A stretch of DNA of 5,253 nt. Source: DASQUK01 sp046723645 (lineage in GTDB: Bacteria; Actinomycetota; Acidimicrobiia; Acidimicrobiales; VFJN01). Shown here piece by piece: positions 1-5,253 of this stretch. Made by a program: the position numbers and the translations under genes. How positions within the stretch are numbered: position 1 is the stretch's first letter; each line of letters starts with the position of its first letter. The notes beneath the pieces were generated by a model. That model made no database searches. It saw nothing but the letters and a program-made list of their open reading frames with translations, and was not told the origin of the DNA. Where the stretch lies: NCBI GenBank assembly GCA_046723645.1, contig JBKOUY010000191.1, positions 1 through 5,253 on the forward strand. The letters run 5' to 3'.

Positions 1-1362
1 GGTGCGGAACGCCCGCTTGAACGCCCGCTCGGTCGACGTGCGCAGGGTCCGCCCGGCCTTGACCTCGTCCTTGAGCCGCTCGAAGAACACCACGTAGGAG
101 TCGACCGTCACGCCGATCGACACGATGATGCCGGTCACGCCCGCCAGCGTGAGGGCGAGACCCCGGGTCTCACCCATCCACGACACGATGGTGTAGAGGA
201 GTGCCCCTGAGATGGCGACGCCGACGATCAGCACCACCCCGAGCGCCCGGTAGTACAGCAGCATGTACACCGCGACCAGGATGAGGCCCACGATCCCGGC
301 GAGGATGCCGGCCCGCAGCGAGTCCTCACCCAGCGACGCCGAGACCGTCTGCACGCTCTGGCGCTCGAGCTCCACCGGCAGCGACCCGTAGCGCAGCACC
401 AGTGCGAGGTCCTTCGCCTCGCCCTCGCCGAAGCTGCCGCTGATGCTGATGTCGTCCTTGCTGTAGCTTGGCTCGTTGATCGTGGGCGCCGACTGGACGA
501 CCGAGTCGAGGACGATGGCGAGGCGGCCCGTGGGGCAGGCCGCGCTGGGCGGGTTGCACTGGCCGGCGATCTCGTTGAACTTGTCGATGCCGTTGGCGCC
601 GCCCTTCATGGACAGGCCGACGATCCACTGGCCCTGCGGGATCTCGGCGCGTGCCGACGACACGATCTGGCCGGTCGCCAGCGCCGGCCCGAGCTGGTAG
701 ACGCCCTCGCCGTCCTTGCCCTGGAGCGTCACCGTGGCGTCGGGCTTGTCGTCCTCGCGGGAGGTCAGCTGCACCGGCTTGGAGCCGGTCTCCGACCCCG
801 GGGCCGTGGTCGTGGTCGTCGGCGGCGCCGTCGTCGTGGTGGTCGGCTCCTGCGCGGCGCCGGCGCTCTCGCCCAGGGGGATCCCCGCGGCGTTCTCGTC
901 GGGCGCCGTGGTCGTCGTGGACCCGCCGGCGGTCGTGGTGGTGGTGCTGCCGCCCCCCTCGGGGGTCGTGGTGGTGGTGCTGGCGTTCTCGTCGGGCTGG
1001 ATCACCTCGGAACCGCTGAGATCCTGCAGCACCGGGCGGAACCGGAGCTCGGCGGTCTCCCCGACCAGTTCGAGCGCGCGGTCCCGGTTCTTCACGCCCG
1101 GCAGCTGGACGACGATGGCGTTGCCCTGCCGGGTGATGTCGGGCTCGGCCACGCCCAACGCGTCGACCCGGTCACGGATGATCTCGAGCGACTGGCCGAG
1201 GGCGTCGTTGCTCGCCTGCGACGTGGGCTCGAGCACCACCGAGACGCCCCCCTGGAGGTCGAGCCCGAGCTCGGGGCTGTTCCCGGCCATCAGCGTGGCC
1301 GCCAGGCCGCCGATCGCGACCACGACGATGAAAGCCAGTGGGAGCCAGATCTTGCGTCGCAT
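1..1362 (-). CDS. secD: Protein translocase subunit SecD (5' part, C-terminus beyond window)
   Basis: SecD with SecF forms the membrane complex that uses the proton gradient to help pull proteins out of the SecYEG channel. 454 codons are visible and the frame is still open at the window edge. TM1 is about residues 7-27, followed by the conserved GLDLQGG at 33-39. The large extracytoplasmic P1 domain follows, interrupted by a Thr-rich linker at about 121-196. P1 resumes with LAIVLD (281-286) and a GEGEAKDLALVLRYGSLPVEL stretch (312-332). TM2 is about 351-371, TM3 374-395 and TM4 401-427, ending in the SecD signature DSYVVFFER (421-429), where many other bacteria have DANVLIFER. The last TM helices are missing because of the window edge. 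The ATG at 1362 starts 5 bases after the yajC stop, with no clear Shine-Dalgarno sequence. Unusual points are the linker and a single Cys pair (C269, C276). Identification is firm; the taxon hint is inference. Confidence 0.96.
   Translation of the reverse strand, partial: MRRKIWLPLAFIVVVAIGGLAATLMAGNSPELGLDLQGGVSVVLEPTSQASNDALGQSLEIIRDRVDALGVAEPDITRQGNAIVVQLPGVKNRDRALELVGETAELRFRPVLQDLSGSEVIQPDENASTTTTTPEGGGSTTTTTAGGSTTTTAPDENAAGIPLGESAGAAQEPTTTTTAPPTTTTTAPGSETGSKPVQLTSREDDKPDATVTLQGKDGEGVYQLGPALATGQIVSSARAEIPQGQWIVGLSMKGGANGIDKFNEIAGQCNPPSAACPTGRLAIVLDSVVQSAPTINEPSYSKDDISISGSFGEGEAKDLALVLRYGSLPVELERQSVQTVSASLGEDSLRAGILAGIVGLILVAVYMLLYYRALGVVLIVGVAISGALLYTIVSWMGETRGLALTLAGVTGIIVSIGVTVDSYVVFFERLKDEVKAGRTLRTSTERAFKRAFRT
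775..1002 (-). other. Thr-rich low-complexity linker inside the SecD P1 domain
   Basis: SecD residues about 121-196 form a disordered-looking stretch with five Thr runs: residues 129-133, 140-144, 149-152, 174-178 and 182-186. They are spaced by Gly/Ser/Pro/Glu pieces, and PDENA occurs twice (123-127 and 154-158). The stretch follows the first P1 strand (AELRFRPV, 104-111) and ends before the P1 segment around VYQLGP (221-226). It therefore lies on the outer face of the membrane. Actinobacterial SecD proteins are known to have low-complexity insertions in this part; the TTTTT style is what I associate with Acidimicrobiia. Its function is unknown; a flexible spacer is the simplest reading. Confidence 0.85.
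889..997 (-). repeat. Nested in-frame direct repeats in the SecD linker
   Basis: Two exact direct repeats lie in the linker coding sequence. A 19-base unit (minus strand CAGCACCACCACCACGACC, coding most of S-TTTTT) occurs at 964-982 and 931-949, a period of 33 bases or 11 codons. A 16-base unit (minus strand GCCCGACGAGAACGCC, coding PDENA) occurs at 982-997 and 889-904, a period of 93 bases or 31 codons. Both periods are multiples of three, so copies can be gained or lost without breaking the frame. This suggests growth by slippage or local duplication. Confidence 0.85.
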
Positions 1363-1367
1363 TGCGT

Positions 1368-1751
1368 TCAGGTGGGATCCGTCGGCGTTACCACGTCGCT
1401 GCCGGCGCTTCGGGGGGCTTCGGTCGCGGGACCGTCGCCCGCCGAATCACCGTCGGTCACGGCGTCCGCGGCGGGGGCGGGCGCGCCGGCGTCGGCGTTG
1501 ACCGTCTCGACGCGGCGCAGGACCGCCTGGCGGGCGACCCGCAGCTCCACCCCGGGCGCGACCTCCAGCGACAGGTCCTCGCCGCCCAGTTCGATGATGC
1601 GGCCGTAGATCCCGGCGGTGAGGACCACCTCGTCGCCCTCCTGAAGCCCCGCGACCAGCTGGTGGTGGGCTCGCACCCGCCGCTGCTGGGGCAGGATGAA
1701 GAACACCCACAGCAGCACGAAGGTGACGGCGAGGACGATCAACGCTTGCAT
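1368..1751 (-). CDS. yajC: YajC, Sec translocon accessory membrane protein
   Basis: YajC is a small single-pass membrane protein that copurifies with SecDF; its exact role is not settled. The 127-residue product has an N-terminal hydrophobic helix (residues 3-20), then the typical PQQRR boundary (21-25) entering a basic cytoplasmic region. The conserved small beta domain follows, with EGDEVVLTAGIYGRI at 38-52 matching the family's GDxVxTxGGixGxI pattern. An Ala/Pro/Asp/Thr-rich, probably disordered tail covers about 86-127. The ATG at 1751 puts the helix directly at the N-terminus, as usual in this family, and lies 16 bases after the tgt stop. Another in-frame ATG at 1796 would add 15 residues and overlap the end of tgt; it is less likely because it puts a non-conserved, basic stretch before the helix. 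Neither start has a good Shine-Dalgarno sequence. The secD start follows 5 bases downstream. Confidence 0.93.
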   Translation of the reverse strand: MQALIVLAVTFVLLWVFFILPQQRRVRAHHQLVAGLQEGDEVVLTAGIYGRIIELGGEDLSLEVAPGVELRVARQAVLRRVETVNADAGAPAPAADAVTDGDSAGDGPATEAPRSAGSDVVTPTDPT

Positions 1752-1767
1752 AGGCAGCCGGATGAGG

Positions 1768-2922
1768 TTAGCCGGTGCCCCCCGGTGACTCCCCATCGCG
1801 GCCCGCGAGGATTCCCCGGTCCGGCCAGTGCTCGGCCAGCTCGGCCCGCAGGGCGGCCAGCGACCCCTCGGCGATCGCCCGGCGCACCCTCCGGACCAGC
1901 TCGAGGGTCCAGTGCATGTTGTGGATGGTCAACAGGCGGGGCGCGGTGGGCTCGTCGACCGACAGCAGGTGGCGGAGGTAGCCGCGTGACCACCGGGCGC
2001 ACACCGGGCAGGCACAGGCGTCGTCGATCGGTCCGGTGTCGGCTGCGAAGCGCCGATTGCGGAGGTTGAGGCGCCCCGCCGACGTCAGCATCGTCCCGTG
2101 ACGCCCCAGACGGGTCGGCAGGACGCAGTCGAACATGTCGACGCCGAGGCCCACCACGTCCACGATCCCGAGCGGATCGCCCAGGCCCATGAAGTAGCGG
2201 GGACGGTCGTCGGGCAGGCCCGTGAGGGCGGCGGCCAGCGCCGGGAGCATCTCGGAGCGATGCTCCCCCACCGACAGGCCGCCCACGGCGTAGCCCTCGA
2301 ACCCCACGGCGACCGTGCGCGCCGCGCCGTCGGCACGCAGCGCAGCGTCGATGCCCCCCTGGACGATGCCGAACTGGCTGAGGTCGGGACGGTCGTGGGC
2401 GAGGAACGTCTTGCGGGCGCGCTCCGCCCAGAGCGCCGTGCGATCCACCGCCGCGTGGATCACCTCCGGCGCCGACGGCAGTGGCGGGCAGACATCGAGC
2501 ACCATCTGGATGTCGCTGCCGAGGAGCACCTGCGCGTCGACCACCCCCTCGGGGGTGAGGTGGTGCGGGCTGCCGTCGTAGGTGGAGGCGAAGGTGGCCC
2601 CCTCGTCGTCGACCCGGGGTTGCAGGGAGAACACCTGGTAGCCGCCCGAGTCGGTCAGCACGTGGCCGCGCCAGTCCGCGAAGCCGTGCAGCCCGCCCCA
2701 GCGGGCGACCACGTCGGCCCCGGGTCGCAGCATCAGGTGGTACGTGTTGCCGAGGATGACCTCGGCGCCCAGCCCCTCGAGGTCGGCAGATGACAGCGTG
2801 CGGACCGCCCCGCGGGTCCCGACGGGCATGAAGCACGGCGTCCGGAACGTGCCGCGGGCGGTCGTAACCGTGCCGGTCCGGGCCGCACCGCAGCGCGCAT
2901 CGATGGTGAAGTCGAGAGCCAC
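1768..2922 (-). CDS. tgt: tRNA-guanine(34) transglycosylase (preQ1-inserting)
   Basis: Tgt exchanges the guanine at wobble position 34 of GUN-anticodon tRNAs (Asp, Asn, His, Tyr) for preQ1. The product has 384 residues, close to the usual bacterial length. By alignment from memory with Zymomonas mobilis Tgt, D91 in TDSGGYQVFSL is the general base (D102 there). D143 in MVLDVCPP is the base-binding Asp (D156), E220 in GGLSVGE matches E235, and D265 in MFDCVLPTR is the nucleophile (D280). Zinc ligands C303, C305, C308 and H334 are intact. C145 and V218 sit at the positions (C158, V233) that mark bacterial preQ1-type rather than eukaryotic queuine-type enzymes. An oddity is Val at 144, where Glu is usual (DEC becomes DVC). 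The start is a GTG 5 bases after the queA stop, giving V(M)ALDFTID, which fits the usual N-terminal strand; only a weak AGGT, 3 bases away, precedes it. An upstream in-frame extension exists but looks like shadow sequence. Confidence 0.96.
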   Translation of the reverse strand: MALDFTIDARCGAARTGTVTTARGTFRTPCFMPVGTRGAVRTLSSADLEGLGAEVILGNTYHLMLRPGADVVARWGGLHGFADWRGHVLTDSGGYQVFSLQPRVDDEGATFASTYDGSPHHLTPEGVVDAQVLLGSDIQMVLDVCPPLPSAPEVIHAAVDRTALWAERARKTFLAHDRPDLSQFGIVQGGIDAALRADGAARTVAVGFEGYAVGGLSVGEHRSEMLPALAAALTGLPDDRPRYFMGLGDPLGIVDVVGLGVDMFDCVLPTRLGRHGTMLTSAGRLNLRNRRFAADTGPIDDACACPVCARWSRGYLRHLLSVDEPTAPRLLTIHNMHWTLELVRRVRRAIAEGSLAALRAELAEHWPDRGILAGRDGESPGGTG

Positions 2923-2927
2923 GGGAC

Positions 2928-3950
2928 CTACAGGCTGCGGTCCAGCAGCATGGCATCGCCGAAGGACAGGAACCGGTAGCCGGCCGCGAGGGCCGCGTCG
3001 TAGAGCGCGCGCCAACGGGGACCGATGAACGCGTCCACCAGCACCAGCAACGACGAGCGGGGAAGGTGGAAGTTGGTGAGTAGCACGTCGACCGCACGCC
3101 AACGCCAGGGGCGCCGGATGAACAGCTCGGTCCGGCCCTCGAGCCGGCCCGAGAGCGCCGCCGACTCCAGCGCCCGGACGGTGGTCGTCCCGATCGCCAC
3201 GACCCGTCCACCCGCGGCCCGTGCCGCATCGCACGCCGCCATCGTCCGGGCGCCCACCTGGTAGCGCTCGGCGTGCATGTGATGCTCCTCGACCTTCGTG
3301 GCCGAGATCGGGCGGAACGTGCCCATCCCGACGACGAGGTCCACCATCTCGATGCGCGCCCCGGCGACCCGGCAGCCCTCGAGGACGGCTGGCGTGAGGT
3401 GCAGGCCGGCCGTGGGGGCCGCCACCGAACCGGGCCGGTCGGCGAAGACCGTCTGGTAGCGCTCGGGATCTTCCGGCGGATCGGTGATGTAGGGCGGCAG
3501 CGGCACGACGCCGTGACGGTTCAGGGCCGCCAGCTCGCCGATCGCGCCGCCCGCCCGTAGCTCGACGAGGCGGGTGCCCTCCCCCGGACCGGATGCCCCG
3601 ACCCGCACCGTCAGGTCGGGTCCGGCCGTCAGCTCGGACCCCGGCGCCACCCTGCGGCTCGGACGGACGAGCGCCTCCCACTCGCCGCTAGGGAGCCGTT
3701 CGAGCAGCAGCACCTCAATCGCTCCCCCGGTCGGCTTGGTGAGTCGCAGCCGGGCCGGCAGCACCCGGGTGCTGTTGGCCACCACGACGTCGCCGGGGCG
3801 CACGAGGGCTGGGAGGTCGGCGACCGAGCGATGGTCGGGGGCCTCACCGGGCCCGCGGTCGACCAGCAGGCGGGCACGGTCACGAGGCTCGATCGGTGTC
3901 TGGGCGATCGAGGCAGCGGGCAGCTCGTAGGCGAAGTCGGCCACGTCCAT
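2928..3950 (-). CDS. queA: S-adenosylmethionine:tRNA ribosyltransferase-isomerase
   Basis: QueA moves and rearranges the ribosyl group of SAM onto preQ1 at tRNA position 34, giving epoxyqueuosine and releasing adenine and methionine. It is a cytoplasmic enzyme acting directly after Tgt, whose gene follows 5 bases downstream. The 340 residues match the family length. Recognisable blocks in order are DFAYELPAASIAQTP (5-19), RDRARLLV (23-30), GDVVVANSTRVLPARL (53-68), VVPLPPYI (148-155), ERYQTVFA (163-170), SVAAPTAGLHLT (175-186), IGTTTVRALES (253-263), LLTNFHLPRSSLL (290-302) and YRFLSFGDAMLL (325-336). The block AGLHLT has Leu where Phe is usual (AGLHFT). The ATG at 3950 gives the typical MxVxDFxxELP start and lies 35 bases after the ruvB stop; no Shine-Dalgarno sequence precedes it. 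A TTG 12 bases upstream is an unlikely alternative. The frame stays open far into ruvB, but that part is shadow. Confidence 0.97.
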   Translation of the reverse strand: MDVADFAYELPAASIAQTPIEPRDRARLLVDRGPGEAPDHRSVADLPALVRPGDVVVANSTRVLPARLRLTKPTGGAIEVLLLERLPSGEWEALVRPSRRVAPGSELTAGPDLTVRVGASGPGEGTRLVELRAGGAIGELAALNRHGVVPLPPYITDPPEDPERYQTVFADRPGSVAAPTAGLHLTPAVLEGCRVAGARIEMVDLVVGMGTFRPISATKVEEHHMHAERYQVGARTMAACDAARAAGGRVVAIGTTTVRALESAALSGRLEGRTELFIRRPWRWRAVDVLLTNFHLPRSSLLVLVDAFIGPRWRALYDAALAAGYRFLSFGDAMLLDRSL

Positions 3951-3967
3951 GGGGTGTGGCAACGCTA

Positions 3968-3985
3968 CCGGTGGAGTCCCGCCGG
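3968..3985 (-). other. Small hairpin directly after the ruvB stop codon
   Basis: In the 35-base gap between ruvB and queA, the minus strand reads CCGGCGGGACTCCACCGG. It can fold into a 7-position stem with one C-A mismatch around a GACT loop. It begins directly after the ruvB TGA. No U-run follows, so it does not look like an intrinsic terminator. It might mark an RNA processing or pausing point, or be chance in GC-rich DNA. Confidence 0.3.
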
Positions 3986-5023
3986 TCAGCCCCCGAACAG
4001 CGTGGGCGCGGTTCCCGGCGGCCCGTCGGGCGGCGGCGCCAGGCCGAGGTGCTCCCAGGCGGCGGGCAACGCGACCCGACCCCGCGGGGTGCGCATGAGC
4101 AGGCCCTGCTGGATGAGGAACGGCTCGTAGACGTCCTCCACGGTCTCGGTTTGCTCCCCCACGCTGATGGCGAGCGTGGACAGCCCCACCGGGCCACCGC
4201 CGAAGCGCTCGCACACGGCCGACAGGAGGGCCCGGTCGACCTTGTCGAGGCCCCGGCCGTCGACCCCGAACAGTGCGAGGCCCTCCTCCGCCGTCCGCCG
4301 GTCGACCGAGCCGTCGCCGCGGACCTCGGAGAAGTCGCGCACCCGCCGGAGCAGGCGGTTGGCGATGCGCGGGGTGCCCCGGGCCCGGCGGGCGATCTCT
4401 GTGCAGCCGGCGTCGTCGATGCGGACGTGCAGGATGCCGGCCGTCCGACGGACGATGGCCTCGAGATCGGCGGCCGTGTAGTAGTCGAGCCGGGCCACGA
4501 GCCCGAAGCGGTCGCGCAGCGGGCCGGTGATGGATCCGGTGCGGGTCGTGGCCCCGACCAGGGTGAAGCGCGGCACGTCGAGCCGGATCGACCGCGCCGC
4601 CGGGCCCTTGCCCAGGACGATGTCGACCTGGAAGTCCTCCATCGCCGGGTACAGCACCTCCTCGACCGGGCGGGGCAGGCGGTGGATCTCGTCCACGAAC
4701 AGCACGTCGCCGTGGTCGAGCTGCGTGAGGATGGCCGCCAGGTCGCCGGCGCGCTCGAGCGCCGGGCCCGACGTCGCCTGGAGGTGGGCGTCGAGCTCGT
4801 TGGCGATGATGGTCGCCAGGGTGGTCTTGCCGAGGCCCGGGGGGCCAGAGAACAGCAGGTGGTCGGGTGCCTGGCCGCGCCGGCGCGCCGCCTCGAGCAC
4901 GATGTCGAGGTGGGCCTTGAGCTCGGCCTGGCCCACGAACTCCGCCAGCCGGCGCGGGCGCAGGCCGTTCTCGGCCGCGGCCTCTTCGGGCCGGGACTCG
5001 GGGTCGAGCAGCTCCTCGCGCAT
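3986..5023 (-). CDS. ruvB: Holliday junction branch migration helicase RuvB
   Basis: RuvB is the AAA+ ATPase ring that, docked on RuvA, drives branch migration of Holliday junctions in recombinational repair. From the ATG used here the product has 345 residues. Walker A is GPPGLGKT (60-67) and Walker B VDEIH (110-114). The sensor-1 and arginine-finger block ATTRTGSITGPLRDRFG covers about 158-174, with R170 at the finger position. Sensor 2 is GTPRIANRLLRRV (216-228, R219). The C-terminal winged-helix domain runs from LDKVDRALL (259-267) through FGGGPVGL (274-281) to RTPRGR (311-316), and ends in a Pro/Gly tail with LFGG. All catalytic motifs are intact. Start choice: a GTG at 5032 overlaps the ruvA TGA as GTGA and would add three residues. 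The ATG at 5023 has AGGTG 8 bases upstream, so I prefer it. Either start implies translational coupling to ruvA. Confidence 0.97.
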   Translation of the reverse strand: MREELLDPESRPEEAAAENGLRPRRLAEFVGQAELKAHLDIVLEAARRRGQAPDHLLFSGPPGLGKTTLATIIANELDAHLQATSGPALERAGDLAAILTQLDHGDVLFVDEIHRLPRPVEEVLYPAMEDFQVDIVLGKGPAARSIRLDVPRFTLVGATTRTGSITGPLRDRFGLVARLDYYTAADLEAIVRRTAGILHVRIDDAGCTEIARRARGTPRIANRLLRRVRDFSEVRGDGSVDRRTAEEGLALFGVDGRGLDKVDRALLSAVCERFGGGPVGLSTLAISVGEQTETVEDVYEPFLIQQGLLMRTPRGRVALPAAWEHLGLAPPPDGPPGTAPTLFGG

Positions 5024-5028
5024 TGCCT

Positions 5029-5253
5029 TCACACCTGGCGCGCCGTGGCGAGGTGCCGGAGCGCCTGGCGCAGGAGCTGCGACGCGTCACCGGCGTCGGG
5101 TAGCTCGGCGGTGGCGCCGTGGATCTCGTCGGCCGAGTAGCCGAGCCCGGCCAGGGCCTCCCGCACGTCGGACCGCACCGACGGCTCGTGGGTGGCGCCG
5201 TTGCCGGTCGCAGCGGAACCCCGACCCGTGACCGCGCGCGGGTCGCCCATGGG
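5029..5253 (-). CDS. ruvA: Holliday junction branch migration protein RuvA (C-terminal part, 5' end beyond window)
   Basis: RuvA binds the four-way junction as a tetramer and recruits RuvB. Only the last 74 codons are inside the window, and the frame is open at the right edge, so the methionine at 5250 is probably internal. Visible residues 1-27 are Gly/Ala/Thr-rich and match the flexible linker between domains II and III. Residues about 28-70, from SDVREALAGLGYSADEI to the LLRQALRHLA helix, match domain III, the small helical domain that contacts RuvB. The domain is short and would be hard to name alone; the ruvB gene directly downstream makes the call firm. The stop TGA at 5031-5029 overlaps a possible GTG start of ruvB and lies 5 bases before the preferred ATG. 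Confidence 0.93.
   Translation of the reverse strand, partial: PMGDPRAVTGRGSAATGNGATHEPSVRSDVREALAGLGYSADEIHGATAELPDAGDASQLLRQALRHLATARQV
5032..5036 (-). promoter_or_regulatory. Probable ruvB ribosome-binding site
   Basis: The minus strand reads AGGTG here, a 5-base match to the GGAGGTGA Shine-Dalgarno consensus. It ends 8 bases before the ATG at 5023 and overlaps the alternative GTG start at 5032, so it can serve only the ATG. It lies inside the last codons of ruvA, as expected for coupled genes. It is the best such site at any junction in the window. Confidence 0.5.

Noticed and set aside
7..29. An 11-base direct repeat (gaacgcccgct at 7-17 and 19-29)
   Set aside because: It encodes RAFKRAF in the SecD segment after TM4; a 12-base period within coding sequence is easily explained by similar residues and codon bias.
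716..1501. A plus-strand frame with poly-Val runs opposite secD and yajC
   Set aside because: The Val runs are the antisense reading of the SecD Thr codons (ACC/ACG read as GGT/CGT in shifted frame); no independent coding signal is seen.
1739..3229. A 496-codon minus-strand frame across tgt and the queA 3' end
   Set aside because: It overlaps both real genes in a different frame and is low-complexity Arg/Gly/Pro sequence.
1768..3681. A 637-codon minus-strand frame extending tgt upstream into queA
   Set aside because: Tgt homology begins at the GTG at 2922; the upstream extension is a shadow of queA with no conserved sequence.
3951..3985. A possible preQ1 riboswitch before queA
   Set aside because: The gap is only 35 bases, and I see neither a preQ1-class pseudoknot pattern nor an expression platform.
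2928..5090. A 720-codon minus-strand frame that would fuse queA to upstream sequence
   Set aside because: Only the last 340 codons are QueA-like. The upstream part is a Pro/Arg/Gly-rich shadow of ruvB in another frame, and RuvB is intact in its own frame.
3896..5140. A 414-codon open frame on the plus strand opposite ruvB and ruvA
   Set aside because: It is the mirror of GC-rich codons in real genes on the other strand. The product is Arg/Gly/Val/Glu-rich with no domain I recognise, and the minus strand codes clear RuvB and RuvA.
1..5253. A hidden defence, mobile or otherwise novel gene system
   Set aside because: Over 98% of the window is occupied by six well-known housekeeping genes with intact motifs; no transposase, inverted terminal repeats, tRNA, att-like sites or compositional break was seen.

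Overview
This 5.25 kb window carries one block of genes, all read from the minus strand and packed almost end to end. In transcription order (right to left) they are the 3' end of ruvA, ruvB, queA, tgt, yajC and the first 454 codons of secD. ruvA runs off the right edge and secD off the left edge, so four genes are complete and two are partial. Intergenic gaps are 5, 35, 5, 16 and 5 bases with the starts chosen here. No promoter, intrinsic terminator, RNA gene, mobile element or CRISPR array is visible.

The DNA is very GC-rich, with G or C at most third codon positions; this also produces long open shadow frames on both strands. RuvB and SecD look actinobacterial: SecD has the DSYVVFFER form of its late transmembrane motif. 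SecD also carries a long linker of TTTTT clusters, a style I associate with secreted and membrane proteins of Acidimicrobiia. The likely source is therefore a high-GC Actinomycetota, possibly Acidimicrobiia. This is inference from protein style, not a database result.

Region by region. At 5029-5253 lies the C-terminal RuvB-binding domain of RuvA. At 3986-5023 lies RuvB, the Holliday-junction branch-migration motor. At 2928-3950 lies QueA and at 1768-2922 Tgt, two steps of queuosine synthesis in tRNA: Tgt puts preQ1 at position 34, then QueA adds the epoxycyclopentanediol ring from SAM. At 1368-1751 lies YajC and at 1-1362 SecD, accessory membrane components of the Sec translocon; secF would be expected just beyond the left edge. 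The ruvAB-queA-tgt-yajC-secD order is a widespread bacterial arrangement that joins three unrelated housekeeping functions.

I found no undescribed system here. The points worth a second look are details: the Thr-rich, internally duplicated linker and a lone cysteine pair in the SecD ectodomain; an Asp-Val-Cys variant of the usual Asp-Glu-Cys motif in Tgt; a small hairpin between ruvB and queA; and weak ribosome-binding sites at most junctions, which leave the ruvB and yajC starts open to question.
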